Source: JBFFXF01 sp041569895
GTDB taxonomy: Bacteria; Planctomycetota; UBA8108; JACQVS01
Assembly: GCA_041569895.1 (NCBI GenBank)
Contig: JBFFXF010000003.1
Span: 1 to 62,242 of the forward strand
DNA length: 62,242 nucleotides
Direction: 5' to 3'
The notes beneath the pieces are model-generated. The model saw nothing but the letters and a program-made list of their open reading frames with translations, had not been told where the DNA came from and did not search any database. This document shows, in pieces, positions 43,717 to 53,359 of this stretch; the stretch's first letter is position 1; each line of letters starts with the position of its first letter. The translations under genes and the position numbers were made by a program.

Positions 43717-45804
43717 CTACCTGGTGAGGTCGATCTGCACGACCGGCGACATGCGGTCCTCGAGCCCCTCGACGGTCTTGCCGGCGAACCCGAGCTTCTG
43801 CACGTACACGGCCTGCCCGCGGCCGAAGCGGACGGTGATCCACTGGGGCGTGACGCCGCGCGGTATGTTGTCGACGAAGATGGTCGCGCCGGCGGGGCTG
43901 CTGCGGATCAGGAACGGCATGCGGAGGCCCTCCGCGCCTTCACGGAAGTTGTCGGCGATCTCGCGGCAGAGACGGAAGGCCGGCTCGTAACGTTCCGCGT
44001 CGACCAGCCGCGAGGCCCGCTGTCGGATCTCGGTCCAGTGGCGCACGTACTTCTCGGCCTCCTCCGCGCCTTTCCGACCGCGCTCCACCTGCGACTCGAT
44101 CAGAGCCGCGCCCTCGACCTTGCGGTAGAGGTCATGCGCCTGCGAGCCCCACCCCTCCGAACGCAACCGCGATGCCTCCTCGAGGTCGGCCTCGAGCTTC
44201 TCGTACGTCTCGTGGAACACCTTCTTCTCCAGTCCCACGAGGCGATCGGACACCAGGCTCCCCGGGTAGCTGTTGTTGAAAGTCCGGAGCGTCTGCAGTG
44301 CGCGGCGAGGCTCTCTCGATTCGACGGCGTCGGCGACGACGCTGCTCGTCTCCGCCCAGGCGGCGCGGGAGAGCGCCTCGATCGACACCCACCCAGCGAG
44401 CAGCAGAACGGCAGCGGCGGCGCTCAGCCGATGCAGCCAGATGGCTCGCTTGCCGGCCTGACGCTTCTTCTCGTGCGTGAGCCCCTCGCGCGCCTCCTTG
44501 TTGACCGGATCGAGCGCCAGGACCTTGAGGTAGAGCTCCTCGATCCCCTCGACCGCTCCGAGGCGCGCCTTCTCGGCCGCGATCCCGAGATACTCCGCGA
44601 CCGCCTCCTGCACCTTGCCGATCTTGACGAGCGCGTCCGCGAACAGCGTGCGCACGTCGAAGCGCTCCGGGATCTTGGGCACCACCGCGCGCAGGGTGTC
44701 GCAGGCGCGATGGAGAAAGCCGAAGTTGAGGAACTTCTTCGCCAGCGAAACCAGCTCGTCGAGCGCTTTCGACTCCTGGCCTCCGTCCTGCAGTCGAGTG
44801 ATGAGGCTCTCGTGCGCGCGGATGTTCTCCGGCGACACGTTGACCGCGTGCCGGTAGCTCTCCACGGCGCGCTCCACCTCACCGTGCGTCGTGTGGATGT
44901 TCCCGATCGACTCGTAGTGCTCGGAGGCCCGGTCCTTCTGGCCGAGCCGCTCGTAGTTGTTCGCGATCCGCTTGTGAATCAGGATGGTGTTGATCGCGCG
45001 ATCGAGCGCCTCCTCGAGCCGCTCCACTTCGTCGAGCACCTCGATCTGCGTCTCGGCCTTCTTCTGCGGCACCAGCGTGCCCGTCAGCCAGCCGTTCTCC
45101 ATGCCGGTCTGGATGATCCGCGCGACATTGGGGAAATCCAGCCCTGTCGTCCGGGAGATCTCTCGCAACGTCCGCTTGCCGTCGATCAGCTTGTAGATGC
45201 GCTTCTCTTCGGTCCCGATCTCCGTCGTCTCCGCCACCCACGCCGGTCCGACGGCCAGCTGCGGGCAGAGGCGCTCGGAGTAGAGCCGCGACTTCAGCTT
45301 TGACCACTCCTGGTTCCAGTTCTTGATGCGCTCTGCGAGCTCCTTGACGTCGAGGCCGGCGAACAGCGCCGGGTGGTCCTCGTCGAAGATCTCGGGCGGC
45401 GGGTTGCCCTGGTAGAACTCGAAGATGGCGTTCTCCCAGGTCACCAGATCGCACAACTCCAGGAAGATCAGCTCCGCCGTGAGCTGGTGGAACCGCTCCC
45501 GCGGCAGGTACTCCATGCGCTCGAGCACCGCCGCGAGGTCCTCCTGGCGGCTCTGCCGGACCTGCTGCCGGGCGACGTCGAGCGTCTCCGGCGGGACGAT
45601 CTGGCGCTTCACGAGCAACGATTCGAGGTCGGCGACCTGACGTCCGGGGCTGGTGTAGAGCCGGATGCCGCCGGTCGAGAAGTAGACCACCTTCTCGTTC
45701 TCGCCATCCGAGATCAGCCAGGTCGACGCGGGGTTCTTCGACAGGATGATCTGGGCGATCTTGCTGACGGCGGTGGAGCTCAGAGTGCCTTCGAGGCTCG
45801 ACAT
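43717..45804 (-). CDS. PATAN (DUF4388)-TPR-transmembrane-PEGA protein
   Basis: This is a 695-aa protein. The N-terminal PATAN/DUF4388 domain spans about 1-190 (MSSLEGTLSSTAVSKIAQIILS, a domain common in predatory and planctomycete-like signalling proteins). A winged-helix-like stretch follows (about 200-245, RIYKLIDGKRTLREISRTTGL), then TPR-like helical repeats (about 270-450), a transmembrane helix (about 453-475), a periplasmic coiled-coil/TPR part and a C-terminal PEGA beta-domain (about 628-690, IRSSPAGATIFVDN). It is likely an inner-membrane scaffold joining a cytosolic interaction module to the cell wall side. It is divergent from the pseudokinase gene, which has a similar one-helix topology. 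Confidence 0.82.
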   Translation of the reverse strand: MSSLEGTLSSTAVSKIAQIILSKNPASTWLISDGENEKVVYFSTGGIRLYTSPGRQVADLESLLVKRQIVPPETLDVARQQVRQSRQEDLAAVLERMEYLPRERFHQLTAELIFLELCDLVTWENAIFEFYQGNPPPEIFDEDHPALFAGLDVKELAERIKNWNQEWSKLKSRLYSERLCPQLAVGPAWVAETTEIGTEEKRIYKLIDGKRTLREISRTTGLDFPNVARIIQTGMENGWLTGTLVPQKKAETQIEVLDEVERLEEALDRAINTILIHKRIANNYERLGQKDRASEHYESIGNIHTTHGEVERAVESYRHAVNVSPENIRAHESLITRLQDGGQESKALDELVSLAKKFLNFGFLHRACDTLRAVVPKIPERFDVRTLFADALVKIGKVQEAVAEYLGIAAEKARLGAVEGIEELYLKVLALDPVNKEAREGLTHEKKRQAGKRAIWLHRLSAAAAVLLLAGWVSIEALSRAAWAETSSVVADAVESREPRRALQTLRTFNNSYPGSLVSDRLVGLEKKVFHETYEKLEADLEEASRLRSEGWGSQAHDLYRKVEGAALIESQVERGRKGAEEAEKYVRHWTEIRQRASRLVDAERYEPAFRLCREIADNFREGAEGLRMPFLIRSSPAGATIFVDNIPRGVTPQWITVRFGRGQAVYVQKLGFAGKTVEGLEDRMSPVVQIDLTR

Positions 45805-45963
45805 CGATTCGACTTCCGTGGGAGCCTTTCGTGGGAGCGCTGACAGGGAAACAGACCTGGCGATACGCTGTCCGAGGAGAATACCATCCGTGCCGTCTGC
45901 GAGCCCGCCGCAGCCGATAACTCCTCACACCTCCCTGTTCATGAGCGTCTGTCGGCGATGTTG

Positions 45964-45969
45964 TATACT
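45964..45969 (+). promoter_or_regulatory. Weak candidate -10 in the 45805-46190 divergent gap
   Basis: TATACT lies at 45964-45969, upstream of the hairpin and repeat island and 220 nt before the pseudokinase ATG. The minus strand reads TATACA at the same place. No convincing -35 is visible. Confidence 0.3.
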
Positions 45970-45985
45970 CCTCCGGCCGAGCATC

Positions 45986-46004
45986 GGACAGTCCGAAACT
46001 GTCC
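45986..46004. promoter_or_regulatory. Perfect 7-bp inverted repeat (operator or leader hairpin)
   Basis: GGACAGT (45986-45992) and ACTGTCC (45998-46004) flank the 5-nt loop CCGAA, just downstream of the TATACT at 45964. Placed at the likely start of the pseudokinase leader, it could be a dyad operator or an RNA hairpin. Confidence 0.4.
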
Positions 46005-46025
46005 TGCATGCGTGGGCATAACCAT

Positions 46026-46159
46026 GAGTGGTCCCTCCCGTACACGTACACGGACCCGTACCCGTTCCCGAAACTTCGGAAACGGAAACGGAAACGGGCA
46101 CGGGAACGGGAACGGGAACGGGAACGGGAACGACGGCGGCGGCCACTCCGAGTGGTCCC
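46026..46159. repeat. Mosaic island F flanked by a 10-bp direct repeat
   Basis: CCCGTN units (about 46051-46069) are followed, in opposite orientation, by an (ACGGGA/ACGGAA)n array (about 46079-46131), so the two halves can pair as a long hairpin. The whole is bracketed by direct copies of GAGTGGTCCC at 46026-46035 and 46150-46159. The second copy is itself part of the palindrome CCACTC-C-GAGTGG. It occupies the leader of the pseudokinase gene, ending 32 nt before its ATG. Confidence 0.7.
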
Positions 46160-46190
46160 GTCTCGCACGAGACCGGTAAACCATCTCGCC

Positions 46191-47918
46191 ATGTCGACGA
46201 ACGTCAGCAGGCAGAGGGAGGCGACGCACCTCCAGGCGCTGATCTTCTCGGAGATCGCGATCCGAGAGAACATCATCGACGCCGAGGTCATCGAGCGCGG
46301 CTGGACGGTGTTCGAGGAGATGGTGCAGCACGACATCTCCCGGTCGCTCGCCTCGATCCTGCTCGACCGCAAGCTGATCGACAAGGACCTCGAGCGGCGC
46401 GTGTGCGCGGCCGTCGAGCGCCTGACGGTGACGTGCGAACGCTGTCGCGGAGCCGCCCCGCTTCGCGGCATCACATCCGAGGGGCGAATCCGGTGCTCAT
46501 CGTGCGACGGCGTCCTCGAGCTCAGTCTCCGCGACGATGACGAGGCGGTCGAGCTCCCGCTCGAGGAGCGAATCAAGGCCTCTCTCGTGGGCGTCGACTC
46601 CGACGAGTCGCCGACCAGGCCTCGGTCGTCCGTCGCCGGCGCGGTGGACGAGACGCTGCGCCCGCAGAAGTCATCTACACGCTCGCGACACTCGATCCGC
46701 GGGAGCATCACACGCTTCGAGGTCCGCCAGATCCTGCACAGCGGGCCCTTCGGTCGGCTCTATCTGGCGTCCACGACCGGCGTGAAGAAGGCGCCTCCCG
46801 TCGCGGTGAAGGTCCTGTCGCCCGACATCCTCGCCGACCCGGAGAGCACGGCGCGGCTGAAGAAGGCGCTGGACGAGTGGAACGCCAACTGGCGGGACAA
46901 GGGCCGGGCGCAACACGTGCTCCACGAGGAGAACGAGCACGTCTATGTCGCCCGGAACTTCCTCAAGAAACCCCACGTGTCGCTCGCCGACCTGCGGTTG
47001 CGAGATGACATGAAGAGGCCGCTGATCCGCCGCGTCGCCACGCTCGTCGCGGACCTCCACCGCGAGGGACTCGTTCACGGCAACATCAAGCCGTCGAATA
47101 TCATCGTTCGCACCGACGACAACTTCGAAACGGCCTACCTCATCGATCCGTGCCTCTCCCGGCTTCTGCCCCCGAAAAACGAGCTCGGCCGCTGGAACCT
47201 GCTCGTCAAGGCGCCGCGCTACTGCGCGCCGGAGGTGATCGCCGGCAAGGCGGTGACGGCGGCCTCCGATATCTACGCGCTCGGCTGGGTCTTCTTCGCG
47301 ATCCTCGCGGGCTCGCCCCCGTTCGTCGGCCTCCCCGCGCCCGAGGTGCTCCGCCGCCACCGCGAGGGACCGGTGCCGCAGCTTCCCGAGGACGTCGAGG
47401 ACTGGAAGGGCGTCATCGCCCACATGACCGCCGTCAAGCCGGAGCAGCGGCCTCGCAACGGCGGCAAGGTGGAGGACATCGTCGAGACCTTCGTCGCCGG
47501 AAAGAAGTACCGGCCGCCGGAGGTCGCGCCGAGACAGACCCCGCGCCAGATCGAGGAGCATCTCGTCGGACGCACCAAGGGTTTCCAGCTCCGCTACCTG
47601 ATCGGACCGGTCGCTCTGCTGATCGTCCTCGCGTGGGTCGGCTTGTGCGGCCTCAACTGGTACCGCACCGAATCCGCGCTCGGCTCGGAGACCCGCTACG
47701 CCGAGTTCGAAAGACGGATCATCGAGCTCGAGTACCAGAAGACCGACGCCGTCGCGAAGTCGAACCCGGAAAACGGCCGCGAGGCGTGGAGACGATTCAT
47801 CGAGAAGTTCCCCGCCAGCAGCCTCCGGAAAGACGCCGAGGCGCAGATGCAGCGGTACCGGAAAAACGAGCGCATCGATGTCCTCGAGCTCTACTCGGAA
47901 CTGAAGGGCGACGACTGA
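46191..47918 (+). CDS. Transmembrane pseudokinase with MshEN-like and zinc-ribbon N-terminus
   Basis: This is a 575-aa protein. The N-terminal region (about 15-78) resembles MshEN-like helical motifs (SEIAIRENIIDAEVIERGW, RSLASILLDRKLIDKDLERRV). A zinc ribbon follows (C82-C85, C102-C105), then a linker and a protein-kinase fold (about 174-440). The fold keeps VAVKVL (Lys207), but its glycine loop is HSGPFGRLY, the HRD motif is HGN (296-298) and DFG is replaced by IDP (318-320), so phosphotransfer is unlikely. A helix at about 469-491 anchors it, leaving an 80-residue extracytoplasmic coiled tail. It may act as a phospho-independent scaffold for the complete kinase at 9895 or the divergent PATAN protein. 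The frame upstream of 46191 is island sequence. Confidence 0.82.
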   Translation: MSTNVSRQREATHLQALIFSEIAIRENIIDAEVIERGWTVFEEMVQHDISRSLASILLDRKLIDKDLERRVCAAVERLTVTCERCRGAAPLRGITSEGRIRCSSCDGVLELSLRDDDEAVELPLEERIKASLVGVDSDESPTRPRSSVAGAVDETLRPQKSSTRSRHSIRGSITRFEVRQILHSGPFGRLYLASTTGVKKAPPVAVKVLSPDILADPESTARLKKALDEWNANWRDKGRAQHVLHEENEHVYVARNFLKKPHVSLADLRLRDDMKRPLIRRVATLVADLHREGLVHGNIKPSNIIVRTDDNFETAYLIDPCLSRLLPPKNELGRWNLLVKAPRYCAPEVIAGKAVTAASDIYALGWVFFAILAGSPPFVGLPAPEVLRRHREGPVPQLPEDVEDWKGVIAHMTAVKPEQRPRNGGKVEDIVETFVAGKKYRPPEVAPRQTPRQIEEHLVGRTKGFQLRYLIGPVALLIVLAWVGLCGLNWYRTESALGSETRYAEFERRIIELEYQKTDAVAKSNPENGREAWRRFIEKFPASSLRKDAEAQMQRYRKNERIDVLELYSELKGDD

Positions 47919-48323
<405 letters not shown>

Positions 48324-49709
48324 TTACTGCGCCCCGACCACGCCCATCAAAACATCCGGCCGATCCGAGATGATCGCATCCACCCCCGCCTCCACGAGCG
48401 CTCTCATCTCGACCGGATCGTTCACCGTCCAGACGAAGACCGTGAAGCCGCATTCGTGGGCGAGGCGGACGAAGTCGGGGTAGATCTGGTCTCTCGCGAA
48501 GCCGATGCCCGACGCGCGGATGCGGAGGGCGTCGCGGATAATCTCGCGGCGGTCGTCGAGGCCTGTCGGGGGGTCCGCGATGAGCCATGCCGTCGGCAGG
48601 AGCGGCTCGATCTCGGCGATGGTCTTCACGGTGGCGTGGTCGAACGAGAAGATCATCAGGTCGATCGGATCGACACCGGCGGCGCGGATGGCGTCGACCA
48701 CCTCGCGCTCCATGCCGGTGTCCTTGATCTCGATCACCAGGCGGAGCTTGCCGTGAACGAGGCGGAGCGCCTGCTCGAGCGTCGGGATCGGCTCGCCGGC
48801 GAACGCCTCGTCCTTCCAGCGGCCCGCGTCGAGCGCGCCGAGCTCGGCGGCGGTGAGCTCCGCGACCTTTCGGTCGACGCCGGCCGTGCGCTTCAGGTCG
48901 TCGTCATGGATGAGTACGGGAACGCGGTCGGAGCTCAGGCGCACGTCGCACTCGGCGAGCTCGGCGCCGATCTCGATGGCGAGGCGGTACGCCGCGAGGG
49001 TGTTCTCCGGCGCCCTCGACGAGAACCCCCGGTGCGCGATGACGATCGGACGGCTCCTGAGCTCGTGCTTCTCTCGGGAATCGAGTGGCTTCATGGGAAT
49101 CAGCCTGACACTGTGCACCCGGACCGAGGTCTCGCCGACCGCGAGTCCGACCTGTCCGCGGGCCGGGACCGACGATCGCCGGAAGCCGAGGACCCGCTCG
49201 CCGTCGAGGTGCGCGAGGATCCAGTCCCCGCGCGCCTCGAGCCGGGCGACGTGCCGTGCACCGACCTCCCGGCCCGTGGGCGCGCGCGCGACCTGACGGC
49301 GATCGGCGACCGACAGCTCGAGCGCGTTCCGCGACTTCGCGTCTCGTCGCACGAGGAACCGGACGGGACGCGTCTCGGCGACGCCGTCGCGGACGAGGAG
49401 CGCGAGCCAGCCGGCAGATCCCGCGCCGGCGTCGAACGAGAACGCCACCTCGAGACCGACGTCGCCGGGGCGCGAGTCGCCGAAGTGGATGGTCGCGGGG
49501 CGATCGCCGGCGTCGCCGCGCAGCGCGCCTCCGGAGACTCGCCAGGACCCGCCGCCACTCGCGCGCCACCCGTCGGGCAGACCGCCGTCGGGGATCGACT
49601 GAAAGCTCTCGACGAGGGTCGGGGCGTCGACGGCGGCGCAGCCGCACCCGACCAGCAGCATCGCCGCGGCGAGCGCCGGCGCCGGGAGGATCTCACTTCG
49701 ACGACCCAT
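48324..49709 (-). CDS. Glycerophosphodiester phosphodiesterase lipoprotein with N-terminal beta-sandwich domain
   Basis: This 461-aa protein has a lipoprotein signal (LLVG-C22), a jellyroll/LamG- or DUF1080-like domain (about 30-205) and a GDPD TIM barrel (about 220-458). The barrel has AHRG (H226-R227), ENT (236-238), the metal pair E254/D256 in AECDV, H268-D269 and the EIKD strand, all in family positions. It should hydrolyse glycerophosphodiesters to sn-glycerol-3-phosphate and an alcohol in the periplasm. The N-terminal sandwich may bind carbohydrate. It overlaps the upstream FmdB-like gene by 17 bp on the same strand. Confidence 0.85.
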   Translation of the reverse strand: MGRRSEILPAPALAAAMLLVGCGCAAVDAPTLVESFQSIPDGGLPDGWRASGGGSWRVSGGALRGDAGDRPATIHFGDSRPGDVGLEVAFSFDAGAGSAGWLALLVRDGVAETRPVRFLVRRDAKSRNALELSVADRRQVARAPTGREVGARHVARLEARGDWILAHLDGERVLGFRRSSVPARGQVGLAVGETSVRVHSVRLIPMKPLDSREKHELRSRPIVIAHRGFSSRAPENTLAAYRLAIEIGAELAECDVRLSSDRVPVLIHDDDLKRTAGVDRKVAELTAAELGALDAGRWKDEAFAGEPIPTLEQALRLVHGKLRLVIEIKDTGMEREVVDAIRAAGVDPIDLMIFSFDHATVKTIAEIEPLLPTAWLIADPPTGLDDRREIIRDALRIRASGIGFARDQIYPDFVRLAHECGFTVFVWTVNDPVEMRALVEAGVDAIISDRPDVLMGVVGAQ

Positions 49710-49965
49710 CCGCCAGTCCGGCCGGCCCCTTCCCGGCGGTCTTCTCGTAGTATCCCTTCCCCTTGCGGGTGTACTGCGTGAAGCCGTGCGCCTCGAGGTT
49801 CTTCTTGCTGAGGAGGCTCTTCTCCTTGCCGCCGACGGCGAAGCTGGAGTACACGCGCCGGCACGCGCCGTCGCACGTCGGGCACTTCTCGAGCGGCTCG
49901 TCGCTCGCCTTGCGAAAGACCTCGAAGGGTCCGCACTTCTCGCAGTCGTACTCGAAGATCGGCAT
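49693..49965 (-). CDS. FmdB-family zinc-ribbon protein
   Basis: This 90-aa protein has the FmdB/CxxC regulatory motif: MPIFEYDCEKCG, then EKCPTCDG (two CxxC pairs, one zinc ribbon), and a Lys-rich tail with HGFTQYTRKGKGYYEK. Members are small zinc-binding proteins, some linked to amidase gene regulation. Many are of unknown role. The ATG at 49965 is chosen because the conserved MPIYEY-type start is exact. It lies 23 bp downstream of the ileS stop and likely shares its transcript. Confidence 0.88.
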   Translation of the reverse strand: MPIFEYDCEKCGPFEVFRKASDEPLEKCPTCDGACRRVYSSFAVGGKEKSLLSKKNLEAHGFTQYTRKGKGYYEKTAGKGPAGLADGSSK

Positions 49966-49988
49966 CGTCTCGATTGTACCCGGGAGGG

Positions 49989-52900
49989 TCACTTCTTGCG
50001 AACCGCGACGGTGATGGACTCGCCGTCGCCGAGGCTGATCTCGGCGGACCGGTCCCCCGCCGGGCGCTTGACACGGCGGACGCTCTCCGCGAGCGCCTCC
50101 CGCTTGATGAACTCCTCGTGCTCCTCCATCGTCCGGATCACCTCCTCGCTCTCGCTGGCCCACTTGACCTGGATGCGGTCGGCGACGTCGTAGCCCGCCT
50201 CCTTCCTGAGGTTGTTGATCGCGCGGCTGACGTCGCGCGCCATCCCCTCGCGACGGAGCTCCGGCGTGACGTCGGTCGAGAGCGCGACGAGATAGCCCCC
50301 CTCCTCGGCCACCGCCAGTCCCGGCGCGGCGGTCATCTGCACCTCCACCTCCTCCGCGGAGAGCGACACCTCCTCGCCGTCGACGGAGAGCTCGACGCCC
50401 TCACCCGAGCGCACGCGGGAAGCCACCTCGCGGGCCGGCAGCCTGGCGAGGGCGGCGGCCACACGCGGCATCCGCTTGCCGAGCTTCGGCCCGAGCAGGC
50501 GGAAGTTCGGCTTGATCGTGTACGAGACGAGGTCGGACGGATCGTCGATGAACGCGATCTCCTTGACGTTCAGCTCGTCGAGGATCTGGTCCTCGAACTC
50601 CTCGAGCCAGACACGCTCCTCGTCGAGCCGGAGCGCGACGGAGAGGCGGGCCAGCGGCTGGCGGACGCGCAGCTTGTTCTCCTTGCGAATGGCGCGGCCG
50701 AGCTCGACGATCCGCACGACGACGTCCATGCGGCGCAGCAGGTCGCGATCGAGCAGACTCTCGTCGACGCGCGGGAAGTCGCAGAGGTGGATGCTCGACG
50801 GCGCATCCGGGTCGACGGAGACGACGAGGTTCTGGTAGACCGACTCGGTGATGAACGGGATGATCGGCGCCACCACTCTCGAGAGGGTCACCAGCGTCTC
50901 GTGGAGCGTCCGGAACGCGGCGTCCTTCTCCGGGTCGTCGCCCTCGCGCCAGAACCGCTCGCGGCTGCGCCGGAGGTACCAGTTCGAGAGACGGTCCATG
51001 AAGCGCTCCGCCTCGCGGACGAGCTGCATCACGGAGAAGGTCGAGTACGCCTCGTGCGCGACGCCGATCAGCTCCTGCAGGCTGGCGATGATCCACCGAT
51101 CGAGCGGCGGCCGATCGGCGACCGGCGCGGCGCCCTTTCCCGGATCGAACTCGTCGACGCGCGCGTAGGTCACGAAGAACGAGTACGTGTTCCAGAAGGT
51201 CAGCAGCTTGCGCCGCACCTCGGCGCCGGGCCCGTACCCGAAGTTGAGGTTGATCACCGGATTCTGCCCGGCGTACAGCCACCGCATGACGTCGGCGCCG
51301 AGCTTCTCGGCCGCCGCGTTGAACTCGATGGCGTTGCCGAGCGACTTGTGCATCTCCTTGCCGTTCTCATCGCGCACGAGCGCGTGGCCGAGCAGCGTCT
51401 TGAACGGCGGCCGGTTCTCGAGCGCCGTGGACATCGCCAGCAGGGCGTAGAACCAGTTGCGGAACTGGCCCGGGAAGCACTCGGTGACGAAGTCGGCCGG
51501 GAACCACTTCTCCCAGTACTTGCGGTCGGTGCGATAGCCCATCGTCGAGTACGGGACGATGCCCGCGTCGAGCCACGGGTTGCCGACGTCCTTGACGCGG
51601 CTCGCCGTCTCGTCGCACTTCTCGCAGCGGATCTTGACGTGGTCGATCCACGGCCGGTGCGGCGTGTGCCCCTCGAACTTCTCCCAGCCCTCGACGGCGC
51701 GCTCTCGCAGCTCCTCGCGACTGCCGACGACGGTGAACCAGTCGCAGGACGAGCACTTCCAGATCGGCAGCGCCAGGCCCCAGAAGCGCTTCTTCGAGAT
51801 CATCCAGTCGTGCATGTTGCGCAGCCAGTCGAGCTCCCGCTCGAGGCCGTACGACGGGATCCAGTTGATCTGGCGCGACACGTCCATGATGCGCTCGCGC
51901 CACGGGTCCATGGCGATATACCACTCGTCGACGAGTCGGAAGAGAAGCTCCGTGCGGCACCGCCAGCAGTGCGGGTAGCGGTGCGCATACTTCTCCTTCT
52001 TGTAGCGGAGGCCCTTCTGCCGCAGGTCCTCGATCACCTCGTCCGAGACCGAGCCCGCGAACTTGCCGCTGAACGGCCCGAAGCCGTCGACGTAGAAGCC
52101 CTCCTCGTCGATCGGCGCGATCGCCGGGATGTCGTGCTCCTTGCCGAGCGCGAAGTCCTCCTTGCCGCAGCCCGGCGCGATGTGGACGATCCCCGTGCCC
52201 TCGTCCTCGCTCACCTCGCTCCACGGGATGACGCGGTGCGCTCCATCGCTCCGCGACAGCTCTCGCTCGACCGCGGGGAGCTCGTCGTAGGGTCCGCTGT
52301 ACCGCATGCCGATGAGACGCTCGCCGGGAAGCTCCTCGAGCACCTTCGCCTTCTTGTCCTTGAGGACGCGGAGGCACCCCTTCGCGAGGTAGAGCACCTC
52401 ATCGCCCTCCTGCACCTTGACGTAGGTGAGCTCCGGATGGACGGCGAGCGCGACGTTGGAGGTCAGCGTCCACGGCGTGGTGGTCCAGACGAGAAACGAC
52501 TCCTTCTCGTGCCCCTCGATCGGGAATCGCACGGAGACCGCCGTGTGGGCGACGTCGGCGTATCCCTCGTTCATCTCGTGCTCCGAGATGCCCGTGCCGC
52601 AGCGCGGACACCACGGCATGACGTCGATGCCCTTGTAGATCCATCCGCGATCGTGGCAGGTGCGGAGGAACTGCCAGATCATGTAGTTGTTCTCGTCGGA
52701 CATCGTGTAGTAGGAGTTGTCCCAGTCCATCCAGTAGCCGAGGCGGATCGACTGCTCGGACTGGACGGCCGCGCACCGGCGCACGCGCTCCTTGCAGCGC
52801 TCGACGAAGCGATCGATGCCGTAGCGGACGATGTCCTTCTTCGACTCGAACCGGATCACCTCATCCGGCGAGGCGCCGTCGGCGATCTGCTGCTCGGCCT

Positions 52901-53207
52901 CGGCGCGGAGCTCCTTCTCGACCTCGACCTCGACCCACAGCCCCTGGCAGTCGAAGCCGTTCTGGTAACGGAGCTCGTGCCCCGTCATGGCGTGGTAGCG
53001 CTGGTAGATGTCCTTGTAGGTGCGCCCCCACGCGTGGTGGACGCCCATCGGGTTGTTCGCCGTTATCGGTCCGTCGAGGAACGACCAGCGAGGTTTCCCT
53101 TTGTTTTTCTCGCGGAGTCTGGAGAATGTCCCGTCTCGGTCCCAGAGCTCGAGGATCTCCCGTTCGAGCGCCGGAAAGTCGAGCGGGTTCTGCACGTCCC
53201 TGTACAT
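49989..53207 (-). CDS. Isoleucyl-tRNA synthetase (IleS, divergent type)
   Basis: This 1072-aa class I synthetase charges tRNA-Ile. The N-terminal catalytic domain has the signature ANNPMGVHHAWGR, a diverged HIGH motif, followed by YQNGFDCQGLWVEVEVEKE. A CP1 editing domain follows (WTTTPWTLTSNVALAVHPE at about 215-235), then GKEMHKSLGN in place of KMSKS and the anticodon-binding helical domain with a C-terminal extension. The length suits the IleS2-like group rather than the shorter bacterial type 1. The start at 53207 (MYRDVQNPLDFP) matches the family. It diverges from the hexokinase-like gene. Confidence 0.93.
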   Translation of the reverse strand: MYRDVQNPLDFPALEREILELWDRDGTFSRLREKNKGKPRWSFLDGPITANNPMGVHHAWGRTYKDIYQRYHAMTGHELRYQNGFDCQGLWVEVEVEKELRAEAEQQIADGASPDEVIRFESKKDIVRYGIDRFVERCKERVRRCAAVQSEQSIRLGYWMDWDNSYYTMSDENNYMIWQFLRTCHDRGWIYKGIDVMPWCPRCGTGISEHEMNEGYADVAHTAVSVRFPIEGHEKESFLVWTTTPWTLTSNVALAVHPELTYVKVQEGDEVLYLAKGCLRVLKDKKAKVLEELPGERLIGMRYSGPYDELPAVERELSRSDGAHRVIPWSEVSEDEGTGIVHIAPGCGKEDFALGKEHDIPAIAPIDEEGFYVDGFGPFSGKFAGSVSDEVIEDLRQKGLRYKKEKYAHRYPHCWRCRTELLFRLVDEWYIAMDPWRERIMDVSRQINWIPSYGLERELDWLRNMHDWMISKKRFWGLALPIWKCSSCDWFTVVGSREELRERAVEGWEKFEGHTPHRPWIDHVKIRCEKCDETASRVKDVGNPWLDAGIVPYSTMGYRTDRKYWEKWFPADFVTECFPGQFRNWFYALLAMSTALENRPPFKTLLGHALVRDENGKEMHKSLGNAIEFNAAAEKLGADVMRWLYAGQNPVINLNFGYGPGAEVRRKLLTFWNTYSFFVTYARVDEFDPGKGAAPVADRPPLDRWIIASLQELIGVAHEAYSTFSVMQLVREAERFMDRLSNWYLRRSRERFWREGDDPEKDAAFRTLHETLVTLSRVVAPIIPFITESVYQNLVVSVDPDAPSSIHLCDFPRVDESLLDRDLLRRMDVVVRIVELGRAIRKENKLRVRQPLARLSVALRLDEERVWLEEFEDQILDELNVKEIAFIDDPSDLVSYTIKPNFRLLGPKLGKRMPRVAAALARLPAREVASRVRSGEGVELSVDGEEVSLSAEEVEVQMTAAPGLAVAEEGGYLVALSTDVTPELRREGMARDVSRAINNLRKEAGYDVADRIQVKWASESEEVIRTMEEHEEFIKREALAESVRRVKRPAGDRSAEISLGDGESITVAVRKK

Positions 53208-53359
53208 GGTCACGTTATCGGCTCGAGTCGGCGATTCCTGTATGCTGTCGCTGTCGGCCCGGATCCCGACGGAGGTCCCGGCGCCGTGTCGGCGATTGCG
53301 AAAGCGGGCCATTGTGGACGAAGCCTCCCGGTCGAACAAGAGGAAACGACACGACGCTG

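Noticed and set aside
46008..46190. N-terminal extension of the pseudokinase
   Set aside because: It is translation of the repeat island with dipeptide repeats. The ATG at 46191 starts the non-repetitive protein.
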